Positions 1 through 6,197 of a DNA stretch of 17,668 nucleotides are shown one piece after another. The position numbers were made by a program, and so were the translations under genes. The notes beneath the pieces were generated by a model. That model searched no databases. It had not been told where the DNA came from and saw only the letters and a program-made list of their open reading frames with translations. The DNA lies in the NCBI GenBank assembly GCA_025965635.1, contig JAOPWO010000354.1, positions 1 to 17,668 of the forward strand, in the 5' to 3' direction. Each line of letters opens with the position of its first letter. Position 1 is the first letter of the stretch. The stretch is from Modestobacter sp. Lineage in GTDB: Bacteria; Actinomycetota; Actinomycetes; Mycobacteriales; Geodermatophilaceae.

Positions 1-104
1 GAGCGGTCCCGCCCGGCGCGACGGCCCAGCGAACCGAGATGAGCACAGGGAGCCTGAATCTAGCCACCCCTCAAGAATGCTTGCACCATGCGACAGTCGT
101 GTGG

Positions 105-117
105 ATGATTGCATCAT
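105..117. promoter_or_regulatory. Inverted repeat overlapping vapB start, putative autoregulatory operator
   Basis: ATGAT-TGC-ATCAT is an inverted repeat with 5-bp arms and a 3-base centre. Its right arm runs into the likely ATG start of the antitoxin at 116. VapB/FitA-type antitoxins usually repress their own operon by binding short inverted repeats near the start, so an operator here is reasonable. I see no convincing -35/-10 pair, and an inverted repeat this short could be chance. Confidence 0.35.
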
Positions 118-337
118 GCCAACGCTCTACCTGCGAAACGTGCCGGCCGAGGTGATCGAACGGCTGTCCCGCATGGCCGAGCGTGAGCACGCGTCCGTGA
201 GCGCGGTCGCCGTCCGTGAGCTGGCGGATGCCAGCCGCCGGGCGGACAACCCGGCCCTGTTGGCAGCCCTTCCGGACACCGGTATCGCCGTGGACGACGT
301 CGTCGACGCACTGGACGACGGCCGCGCGGACCCGTGA
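116..337 (+). CDS. VapB/FitA-type antitoxin, ribbon-helix-helix (73 aa)
   Basis: Predicted antitoxin that binds and neutralises the PIN toxin encoded next and represses the operon. The N-terminus, starting MPTLYLRNVPAEVIERLSRM, has the beta-strand followed by helix typical of ribbon-helix-helix antitoxins of the FitA/VapB group. It is followed by a helix rich in Ala/Glu and an acidic C-terminal tail (DDVVDALDDGRADP) of the kind that inserts into the toxin. An in-frame upstream ATG at 77 would add 13 residues that do not fit the fold, so I chose the ATG at 116. The gene overlaps the toxin by four bases (GTGA), a hallmark of a translationally coupled toxin-antitoxin pair. The family call comes from fold pattern and context and is fairly sure; the specific subfamily is not. 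Confidence 0.82.
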   Translation: MPTLYLRNVPAEVIERLSRMAEREHASVSAVAVRELADASRRADNPALLAALPDTGIAVDDVVDALDDGRADP

Positions 338-717
338 TCGTCCTCGACGCGTCAGCTGCGGTCGCTGCTCTTCTACGCGACGGGTTGGCCCGGCAGGTTG
401 CGGCGAGCGAGCAGCTCCACGTGCCGCACCTGATCGACGCCGAGGTGGCCCAGGCGTTGCGCCGACTGGTGGCTGCCGACCGGCTTCCCGCGCATGAGGG
501 GGAAGGCCTGCTCACCGCCTGGGCCGCGCTGGCCCTGGTGCGCCACCCCTTCCAGGCGTTGCTGCCCCGGATCTGGGCGCTCCGCGAGAACGTGTCGGCC
601 TACGACGCCACCTACGTCGCACTGGCCGAGGCCCTGGGCTGCGCGCTGCTCACCGCTGACGCCCGCCTCGCGCGAGCCCCCGGAGCCCGTTGTCCGGTCA
701 CCGTCGTGCCGAGCTGA
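334..717 (+). CDS. VapC-type PIN-domain ribonuclease toxin (127 aa)
   Basis: Predicted Mg2+-dependent endoribonuclease of the PIN family, which in known VapC proteins cleaves tRNA or rRNA and stops translation when the antitoxin is lost. The acidic metal-binding residues are visible: D5 in MIVLDASA, E37 in IDAEVAQ, D91 in SAYDATYVALAE and D109 in LLTADARLA. The length is normal for VapC (about 125-135 aa). The GTG start overlaps the antitoxin stop by four bases, which implies coupled translation. The antitoxin lies upstream, the usual order. All catalytic positions are intact, so the toxin should be active. RNA specificity cannot be told from the sequence. Confidence 0.9.
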   Translation: MIVLDASAAVAALLRDGLARQVAASEQLHVPHLIDAEVAQALRRLVAADRLPAHEGEGLLTAWAALALVRHPFQALLPRIWALRENVSAYDATYVALAEALGCALLTADARLARAPGARCPVTVVPS

Positions 718-768
718 CACTCCAGGCGGTCGACACCCAGCCCTTCTGTCAGCAGCCCGCGAGAGCAT

Positions 769-780
769 CCACACCTGTGG
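769..780. promoter_or_regulatory. Short inverted repeat upstream of the vsr-like gene
   Basis: CCACA-CC-TGTGG is an inverted repeat with 5-bp perfect arms, five bases upstream of the AGGAGG ribosome-binding site at 785-790. It could be an operator or a small hairpin in the leader of the endonuclease gene. Nothing else supports a function. Confidence 0.22.
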
Positions 781-794
781 CACCAGGAGGCGGG

Positions 795-1427
795 ATGCGG
801 TGCGGGCCGAACGATGCGGACGGCGGCACATCGCCGCCACCGACCATCGACCCCGGACCGCACCCCGGTGCGTCCTCAGCCGACGTCAGGGCCCGGATGT
901 CCCGCCTGCGCCGTCGGGACAACCGGCCTGAGATGGCGGTCCGCCGGCTGTTGCACGCAGCTGGTCTGCGCTACCGGGTGGCGTACCGCATCCCTGGTCA
1001 ACGACGTCGCACGATCGACATCGCCCTCACCCGCCACAAGCTGGCCGTCTACATCGACGGGTGCTTCTGGCACAGCTGCCCCGATCACCTGCACCTGCCC
1101 AAGGCGAACAGGGACTGGTGGATGCGGAAGATGGCGATGAACCGATCCCGTGACGCCGCGAGCACCGCACAGCTCGAAGCTCTCGGCTGGACCGTCTTGC
1201 GGTTCTGGGAGCACGAGGCGCCGGACAGGGTCGCCGCAGCGATCATCACCGTCGCCGGGAAGCAGGAAGCGGACCCAGGGCAGGACCTGAGCGTTCAGGT
1301 CCGCGCGCTGCTCGACACCGGTGGGGGCTGCCGCCATGCCCGCACACGCGCTCAGCACCACCCCTGCGATGACGTTGCCGCCGCGGGATCAACCAGCCGC
1401 GAACACGCAGCCAACTCCTTCGTGTAG
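795..1427 (+). CDS. Vsr-type very short patch repair endonuclease (210 aa)
   Basis: Predicted DNA mismatch endonuclease of the Vsr family, which nicks beside T:G mismatches formed by deamination of 5-methylcytosine. Core features are TIDIAL (D75, matching the metal-binding Asp), the family signature CFWHSCPDH (C90, H93, C95, H98), the WWMRKMAMNRSRD stretch and the terminal LGWTVLRFWEHE strand. The start is set by a perfect AGGAGG at 785-790, four bases before ATG 795; an earlier in-frame start at 690 would overlap the toxin gene. About 30 N-terminal residues and about 55 C-terminal residues extend beyond the usual Vsr core of about 135-155 aa, and both look disordered. Vsr genes normally sit beside a cytosine-5 methyltransferase; none is in this window. 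The gene probably belongs to the same accessory block as the toxin-antitoxin pair. Confidence 0.88.
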   Translation: MRCGPNDADGGTSPPPTIDPGPHPGASSADVRARMSRLRRRDNRPEMAVRRLLHAAGLRYRVAYRIPGQRRRTIDIALTRHKLAVYIDGCFWHSCPDHLHLPKANRDWWMRKMAMNRSRDAASTAQLEALGWTVLRFWEHEAPDRVAAAIITVAGKQEADPGQDLSVQVRALLDTGGGCRHARTRAQHHPCDDVAAAGSTSREHAANSFV

Positions 1428-1491
1428 CGACCGCTAACGGGTCAGACCACCACGGACGTCGTCGACCCGCCGCACCCGCCATGATCACCGC

Positions 1492-2280
1492 ATGTCCTCC
1501 CACCGCCCCCCGACCGACCTCTTCCGGCTCGACGGCCGGGTGGCCGTCGTGACCGGCGCCTCCTCCGGCCTCGGCGCCACCTTCGCCGTTGCCCTCGCCG
1601 AGGCCGGGGCCGACGTCGTCGTCACCGCCCGGCGCGCCGACCGGCTCGCCGAAGTGGCGGCGGAGGTAGCCGAAACCGGACGCAGGTGCGTCACCGTCGT
1701 CGGCGACGTCAGCAACCCCGACGACTGCGCCGCGGTCGCGCGAGCGGCGGTAGAACAGCTCGGTCGGCTCGACGTCCTCGTCAACAACGCCGGCACCGCC
1801 TCCGCCGGGCCCGCCCTCCGCGCGGACCCAGCGGTCTTCGAGACCGTCCTCCAGGTCAACCTCGCCGGCGCCCACCACATGGCCCAGGCCGCGGCCCGGG
1901 AGATGGTCAAAGGAAAAAACGGCGGCTCCATCGTCAACATCTCCTCCACCCTGGGCCTCGCCGGCAGCGACGTCCCGCAGGCCGCCTACAGCGCCTCCAA
2001 GGCCGGCCTGCTCGGCCTCACCCGCGACCTCGCCATGCAGTGGACCGGCCGCTACGGGATCCGGGTCAACGCCCTCGCCCCCGGCTTCTTCCCCTCCGAG
2101 CTCACCGCCTCGCTGCTGGAGAGCGACAAGGGCCTGGCCGGGGTGGTCGCCCGCACCCCGATGCGCCGCGTCGGCCGCCCCGAGGAGCTCATCGGCCCGC
2201 TGCTCCTCCTGGCCAGCGACGCCGGCTCCTACATCACCGGCAGCACCCTCGCCGTCGACGGCGGCTGGTCGCTGCACTGA
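1492..2280 (+). CDS. Short-chain dehydrogenase/reductase, classical FabG-like (262 aa)
   Basis: Predicted NAD(P)-dependent alcohol/ketone oxidoreductase of the classical SDR family. Visible motifs are the cofactor loop TGASSGLG (21-28), NNAG (98-101), and the catalytic set N123, S152, Y166 and K170 in YSASK. The end VDGGWSLH is typical of FabG-like SDRs, and the length is normal. An Arg-Arg pair after the second strand (TARRADR, 46-51) suggests NADPH preference. No Shine-Dalgarno precedes ATG 1492; a CATGAT hexamer at 1480-1485 could be a -10 element placing the transcript start on the ATG (leaderless), but no good -35 is seen. It is the first gene of the catabolic cluster. It probably oxidises or reduces a hydroxyl/keto intermediate; the substrate is unknown. 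Confidence 0.9.
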   Translation: MSSHRPPTDLFRLDGRVAVVTGASSGLGATFAVALAEAGADVVVTARRADRLAEVAAEVAETGRRCVTVVGDVSNPDDCAAVARAAVEQLGRLDVLVNNAGTASAGPALRADPAVFETVLQVNLAGAHHMAQAAAREMVKGKNGGSIVNISSTLGLAGSDVPQAAYSASKAGLLGLTRDLAMQWTGRYGIRVNALAPGFFPSELTASLLESDKGLAGVVARTPMRRVGRPEELIGPLLLLASDAGSYITGSTLAVDGGWSLH

Positions 2281-2285
2281 GCCGC

Positions 2286-2314
2286 TAGACCAAACAGGCG
2301 GTTGCTCATACGGT
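2286..2314 (+). promoter_or_regulatory. Promoter with TetR-type operator copy 1 (EthD-SDR operon)
   Basis: TAGACC (2286-2291), a 17-base spacer and TACGGT (2309-2314) form a plausible -35/-10 pair. The spacer region holds CCAAACAGGCGGTTGC (2290-2305), which matches 12 of 16 bases of the perfect inverted repeat at 3429-3444 and occupies the same position relative to its promoter. A repressor bound here would block RNA polymerase directly. The likely binder is the TetR regulator encoded at 7619-8188; that assignment is inference from context. Confidence 0.6.
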
Positions 2315-2353
2315 GCGCGGTGACCTCGCTCACAACACCGTAGGAGTGCGCCC

Positions 2354-2683
2354 GTGTACAAGCTCATCGCCGTCTGGTCCGCACCCCGCCCCGAGGACGA
2401 GGAGGCCTTCGAGCAGCACTACCGCGACGTCCACCTGCCCGCCGCCGCCAAGACCCCGAACATGCGCCGGCTCGTCGCGATCCGCACCGCCGACGGACTG
2501 GAGGGCGGCTCGTCGGCCTTCCACCGCGTCGCCGAGCTGCACTTCGACTCCAAGGCCGACCTCGAGGCCGCCGAGCACTCGCCCGAGTGGGGCGGGATGC
2601 GCGCCGACGCCGGCGGGATGATCGAGCGCTTCGGCGTCACGCTCACCGTCGGCATCGGCGAGGAGCAGGAAGTCCAGCTGTGA
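2354..2683 (+). CDS. EthD-domain protein (109 aa)
   Basis: Small protein of the EthD family, a dimeric alpha/beta-barrel (ferredoxin-like) fold. The signature is the N-terminal MYKLIAVWSAPRPEDEEAFEQHY followed by DVHLPAAAKTPNMRR, where the H-x-P motif and the following basic residues are characteristic. EthD is named for a gene needed for P450-dependent ethyl tert-butyl ether degradation in Rhodococcus; its biochemical role there is not settled, and related proteins act as small cyclases or decarboxylases. The GTG start has a GGAG ribosome-binding site at 2343-2346, seven bases upstream. It overlaps the following SDR by four bases (GTGA), so the two are co-translated. A P450 lies in the next operon, which fits the EthD theme. 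Confidence 0.85.
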   Translation: MYKLIAVWSAPRPEDEEAFEQHYRDVHLPAAAKTPNMRRLVAIRTADGLEGGSSAFHRVAELHFDSKADLEAAEHSPEWGGMRADAGGMIERFGVTLTVGIGEEQEVQL

Positions 2684-3414
2684 CCGTCCTCGTCACCGGC
2701 GGCTCCTCCGGCATCGGCCGGGCCGTCGCCGAGCACTGGGCCGGCCTCGGGCACGACGTGGTGATCAACTACCACGCCAACGACGACGCCGCCGAGCAGG
2801 CCCAGGCGGCGGTGACGGCCGCCGGCGGCACGCCACACCTGGTCAAGGCCGACGTCGGGACGGCCGACGGCGTGGCCGCGGTCGTCGACGGCGTCCGCGC
2901 GGTCACCGACTCCCTCGACCTCTACGTGCACTGCGCCGCCCTCGCCGTCACCGGCGCCGCGCTCGAGATCGACCCCGCACACCTCGCCCAGGCCATCGCG
3001 GTCAACGGGACGGCACTGGTCCCGCTCACCCAGGGCCTCCTGCCGGTCCTGCAGCGCGGCAGCAGCCTGGTCTACGTCAGCAGCCGCGGCGCCCGCGCCT
3101 ACGTGCCGAACTACGTCGCCCTCGGCCCCAGCAAGGCCCTCGGCGAGGCCCTCGTCCACTACCTGGCGCGCGAGCTCGCCCCGCACGGCGTGCGGGCCAA
3201 CACCGTCTCCGCCGGCGCGCTCGACACCCCCGCCTTCCGCACCATGTTCGGCGACCAGGCCCAGGACCGGCTGGACGCCGCGGCCAGGGCCAACCCCAGC
3301 GGCCGCGGCATCACGATGGCCGACGTCGTCGCCGCGATCGAGTGGATCAGCAGCCCGGCCGCGGCGATGGTCCAGGGCCAGACGGTCATGGTGGACGGCG
3401 GCATCTCGCTCTGA
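2680..3414 (+). CDS. FabL-like SDR with Y-x6-K active site (244 aa)
   Basis: SDR oxidoreductase with cofactor loop TGGSSGIG (6-13). The active site is divergent: Y145 in NYVALGPSKAL is followed by K152, a Y-x6-K spacing, instead of the classical Y-x3-K. That spacing is the mark of enoyl reductases such as FabI and especially FabL. The C-terminal half (SAGALDTPAF, then GQTVMVDGGISL) also follows FabL as I remember it, and HCAA (84-87) replaces NNAG. The enzyme may therefore reduce or form an alpha,beta-unsaturated CoA thioester rather than act on an alcohol. A GTG start at 2680 is preferred because it overlaps the EthD stop and begins directly at the Rossmann strand; an in-frame upstream start would lie inside the EthD gene. 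Whether it acts on ACP or CoA substrates is unknown; the catabolic context favours CoA. Confidence 0.85.
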   Translation: MTVLVTGGSSGIGRAVAEHWAGLGHDVVINYHANDDAAEQAQAAVTAAGGTPHLVKADVGTADGVAAVVDGVRAVTDSLDLYVHCAALAVTGAALEIDPAHLAQAIAVNGTALVPLTQGLLPVLQRGSSLVYVSSRGARAYVPNYVALGPSKALGEALVHYLARELAPHGVRANTVSAGALDTPAFRTMFGDQAQDRLDAAARANPSGRGITMADVVAAIEWISSPAAAMVQGQTVMVDGGISL

Positions 3415-3422
3415 CCGAGGTC

Positions 3423-3451
3423 TGGACAGCAAACGGACGTTTGCCTACGCT
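3423..3451 (+). promoter_or_regulatory. Promoter with perfect TetR-type operator copy 2 (DUF35 operon)
   Basis: TGGACA (3423-3428), a 17-base spacer and TACGCT (3446-3451) make a good sigma70-type promoter. GCAAACGGACGTTTGC (3429-3444) fills the spacer and is a perfect inverted repeat with 7-bp arms and a 2-base centre. The expected transcript start, about seven bases after the -10, is at 3458-3459, which is the GTG start codon of the next gene, so the mRNA is probably leaderless. Repressor binding in the spacer would exclude polymerase. The likely regulator is the TetR protein at 7619-8188. Confidence 0.75.
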
Positions 3452-3458
3452 GTGCCCT

Positions 3459-3836
3459 GTGTCACAGACGACTGCGGTCCCGGCCGGCACCGATCCCCGG
3501 CCGCGCGTCGTCGTCCGCGGGGACGACGCCGTCGTGGCCGGGGTGCGCTGCACCGAGTGCGGCCACCCCGTCGCCTTCGTGCGTCCCCGCTGCCCGGCCT
3601 GCCGCGGGCCGGTCGAGCCGGCCGAGTTCGGACCGGCCGGCACCGCGTGGAGCTCCACCGTCGTCCGGATCCCGGTTCCCGGCCGGGAACCCCCGTACGC
3701 GCTGGCCTACCTCGACCTGGACGACGGACCGCGCGTGCTGGCCCACCTGCCCGGCGACCGGGCCGTCCCGGTCGGCACCCGGCTGCGCCTCACCGCACCC
3801 GACGAGGCCGGCGACCTGACCGCCGAGGAGGCCTGA
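3459..3836 (+). CDS. DUF35 zinc-ribbon/OB-fold protein, thiolase partner (125 aa)
   Basis: Small DUF35-family protein, equivalent to the C-terminal part of ChsH2 or the bridging protein of archaeal thiolase/HMG-CoA synthase complexes. The N-terminal rubredoxin-like zinc ribbon is clear: C31-x2-C34 and C45-x2-C48 in RCTECGHPVAFVRPRCPACR. An OB-fold follows, with strands around TAWSSTVVRIPV and PYALAYLDLDDGPRVLAHL. Family members channel or shield acyl-CoA substrates and bind a thiolase or aldolase subunit. The thiolase gene begins two bases after this stop, so a complex is very likely. GTG 3459 is chosen because it lies at the predicted transcript start; no Shine-Dalgarno is present. It is the first gene of a four-gene operon. 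Confidence 0.88.
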   Translation: MSQTTAVPAGTDPRPRVVVRGDDAVVAGVRCTECGHPVAFVRPRCPACRGPVEPAEFGPAGTAWSSTVVRIPVPGREPPYALAYLDLDDGPRVLAHLPGDRAVPVGTRLRLTAPDEAGDLTAEEA

Positions 3837-3837
3837 C

Positions 3838-4959
3838 ATGGACGTCGCCGTGCACGGCGTGGGCACGAGCCACTTCGGCCGCCAGCCCGACCGGCCGCTG
3901 ATCGACCTCGCCTGGGACGCCGTCCGGGAGGCGCTGGCCGACGCCGGCACCGACCAGGTCGACGCGGTCTACGTCGGCACCGTCTTCGGTGCCCCCGGCG
4001 TCGCCCAGCGGGTGCTCTCCGCCCTCGGCATCACCGGCATCCCGATCCTCACCCTGGAGAACGCCTGCGCCAGCGGCACGACCGCGCTCGTCGAGGGCCA
4101 CGAGGCCGTGCGCACCGGCCGCTACGGCCGCGTGCTCGCCCTCGGCCTGGAGCAGATGAGCACCACCTTCGGCGGCGCGATCCACCCCGAGTCCAGCGAC
4201 GCGGAGGGCCTCGCCGGCCTCGCGCTGCCCGCGCTCTACGCCATGGCCGCGCACCGCTACCTGCAGACCGGCGCCGCCACCGCCGAGCAACTGGCCACCG
4301 TGTCGGTGAAGAACCACGCGCACGCGCTGCACAACCCGCGCGCCCAGTACTCCGGCAGCTACACCGTCGAGCAGGTGCTCGGCTCCCGGATGATCGCCGA
4401 CCCGCTCACCCTGCTGCAGTGCTGCCCCACCTCCGACGGCGCCGCCGCCGCGGTGCTCGCACCCGCCACCGGGGGCGCCCGGGAGATCCCGGTCCGCGGC
4501 CTCGCCATCAGGTCCGGCGACCTGTGGGACCACCGCTCCCCGCACGTCTGGGGGTACGACCTGGTCGCCGCCACCGCCGCGCTCGCCTACGAGGCTGCCG
4601 GCATCGCCCCCGGCGACGTCGACCTGTTCGAGGTGCACGACGCCTTCACCATCGGCGAGGTCGCCACCACCGAGGCCCTCGGCATCGTCGGGCACGGCGA
4701 CGGTGGCAAGGCCGCCGAGTCCGGCCGGACGGCGGTCGGCGGCGCCTCCCCGGTCAACCCGTCGGGCGGGCTGCTCTCCCGCGGCCATCCACTCGGCGCC
4801 ACCGGGCTCGCCCAGGTCGCCGAGGTGGTGTGGCAGCTGCGCGGCGACGCCGGCGGCCGCCAGGTCGACGGCGCCCGGATCGGGCTGGTCGAGACGATGG
4901 GCGGCGGCGTCAGCGGCATCGACGGCAACGCCTGCGTCGTGGCGGTGCTCGGCGCATGA
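3838..4959 (+). CDS. SCP-x/Ltp-type thiolase (lipid-transfer protein family, 373 aa)
   Basis: Thiolase-fold enzyme expected to cleave (or form) a C-C bond in an acyl-CoA together with the DUF35 protein encoded just upstream. The nucleophile Cys is present (C77 in ENACASG), as are H268 in VHDAF, typical of the SCP-x group, and H317 in RGHPLGATG. The second catalytic Cys of classical thiolases (CxGGG near the C-terminus) appears to be replaced by Thr: the aligned stretch is ETMGGGVSG, with T353 in the Cys position and C366 further on. That leaves open whether it is a true thiolase or a retro-aldolase like steroid-pathway Ltp2. A GAGGAG-type ribosome-binding site at 3825-3831 precedes ATG 3838. 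The stop overlaps the P450 start (ATGA). The length is normal for the family. Confidence 0.88.
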   Translation: MDVAVHGVGTSHFGRQPDRPLIDLAWDAVREALADAGTDQVDAVYVGTVFGAPGVAQRVLSALGITGIPILTLENACASGTTALVEGHEAVRTGRYGRVLALGLEQMSTTFGGAIHPESSDAEGLAGLALPALYAMAAHRYLQTGAATAEQLATVSVKNHAHALHNPRAQYSGSYTVEQVLGSRMIADPLTLLQCCPTSDGAAAAVLAPATGGAREIPVRGLAIRSGDLWDHRSPHVWGYDLVAATAALAYEAAGIAPGDVDLFEVHDAFTIGEVATTEALGIVGHGDGGKAAESGRTAVGGASPVNPSGGLLSRGHPLGATGLAQVAEVVWQLRGDAGGRQVDGARIGLVETMGGGVSGIDGNACVVAVLGA

Positions 4960-6197
4960 GCGCACCCGAGATCGAGATCGACCTCTTCTCCCCCACCGCC
5001 GACCCCTACCCGGTCTTCGACGCGCTCCGCGACAACTCCCCGGTGCACTGGAGCCCGCGCTACCGCTCCTGGTTCGTCACCCGCTTCGACGACGTCTCCG
5101 CCGCGCTGCGCGACCCGCGCTTCTCCGCCGACCGGATCACCCCCTACGTCGAGGCCAAGCTCTCCGGCCCGGACACCGACCCGGCGCTGCGGCAGACCTT
5201 CGCCGTCCTCGAGGACTGGATGGTCTTCAAGGACCCGCCCGACCACACCCGGCTGCGCCGGCTGCTCCGCCGCGCCTTCACCCCCCGCACGATCGAGGCG
5301 CTCCGCCCCCGGGTCGGCGAGCTCGCCGACGAGCTGCTCGACGGCATCGCCGGCAACGGCTCCGCGGACCTGATCGGCGAGTACGCCTACCCGCTCACCG
5401 CCGCGGTGATCGCCGAGATGCTCGGCGTGCCCAGGGAGGACCGGGACCTGTTCAAGGACTGGTCGGACGCGATCACCGCGCTGGTCTTCGCCGGCCTGGG
5501 CAGCCCCGAGCGCCACGAGCGCGCCGTCCGCGGCATGCTCGAGCTGCGCGACTACCTCACCGACCTGGCCGCGCAGGTCACCGCCCACCCCCGCGACGAC
5601 CTGCTCACCGCCCTGGTGCAGGCCCGCGACGAGGGCGACGCCCTCAGCCACGACGAGGTGGTGTCCACCGGCGTGCTGCTGCTGTTCGCCGGCCACGAGA
5701 CGACGACGAACCTGATCGGCAACGGGCTGCTCGCCCTGCTGCGGCACCCCGACCAGCGCGCCCTGCTGGAGGCCGGCGAGGTGCGGATCGTCAGCGCGAT
5801 CGAGGAGTTCCTCCGCTACGACGGCCCGGCGAAGACCGTCGTCCGGCTGATGGCCACCGACGTCGAGCTGCGCGGGCACACCCTCAAGGCCGGCTCGCGG
5901 GTGTTCCTCTGCCCCCCCAGCGCCAACCGCGACCCGGCGGTCTTCCCCGACCCCGGCCGGCTGGACCTGACCCGCACCGAGAACCAGCACGTCGGGTTCG
6001 GCTTCGGCCTGCACTACTGCCTGGGCGCGCCGCTGGCCCGGCTCGAGGGCGGCATCGCCATCCCCCGGGCCCTGCAGCGGCTCACCGACCTGCGGCTGGC
6101 GCCCGACGCGGAGCTGACCTGGCAGCCGGTGCTGCTCAGCCGCGGCCTCACCGCCCTGCCCGTCCAGTTCGGTGCCACGAGCGAGGGAGACCGATGA
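4956..6197 (+). CDS. Cytochrome P450 (413 aa)
   Basis: Soluble bacterial class I cytochrome P450, expected to hydroxylate or epoxidise a hydrophobic substrate using two electrons from a ferredoxin. All hallmarks are intact: the I-helix AGHETT (245-250), the K-helix E284-x-x-R287, and the heme loop FGFGLHYCLG (348-357) with heme-ligand C355. MVFKDPPDHTRLRRLL (89-104) is the conserved helix-C region. The length of about 410 aa is standard. The start is fixed by the ATGA overlap with the thiolase stop; the reading frame stays open upstream to 4419, but that part is inside the thiolase gene. The stop overlaps the ligase start in the same way, so thiolase, P450 and ligase are translationally coupled. 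No ferredoxin or ferredoxin reductase gene is in the window. The CYP family cannot be assigned by eye. Confidence 0.95.
   Translation: MSAPEIEIDLFSPTADPYPVFDALRDNSPVHWSPRYRSWFVTRFDDVSAALRDPRFSADRITPYVEAKLSGPDTDPALRQTFAVLEDWMVFKDPPDHTRLRRLLRRAFTPRTIEALRPRVGELADELLDGIAGNGSADLIGEYAYPLTAAVIAEMLGVPREDRDLFKDWSDAITALVFAGLGSPERHERAVRGMLELRDYLTDLAAQVTAHPRDDLLTALVQARDEGDALSHDEVVSTGVLLLFAGHETTTNLIGNGLLALLRHPDQRALLEAGEVRIVSAIEEFLRYDGPAKTVVRLMATDVELRGHTLKAGSRVFLCPPSANRDPAVFPDPGRLDLTRTENQHVGFGFGLHYCLGAPLARLEGGIAIPRALQRLTDLRLAPDAELTWQPVLLSRGLTALPVQFGATSEGDR

Noticed and set aside
1447..1462. Third operator copy upstream of the first SDR (CACCACGGACGTCGTC)
   Set aside because: It shares the ACGGACGT core but only about 9 of 16 bases with the operator at 3429, and lacks the CAAAC/GTTTG arms.
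4587..6014. Long open frame on the minus strand opposite the thiolase and P450 genes
   Set aside because: It mirrors well-supported plus-strand genes; the translation is Gly/Val/Arg/Asp-rich low complexity without family motifs, as expected for antisense frames in GC-rich DNA.
4703..6193. Upstream extension of the ligase frame
   Set aside because: The added residues are Arg/Pro/Ala-rich out-of-frame translation of the thiolase and P450 genes; the ligase family homology begins after ATG 6194, which has a good ribosome-binding site.
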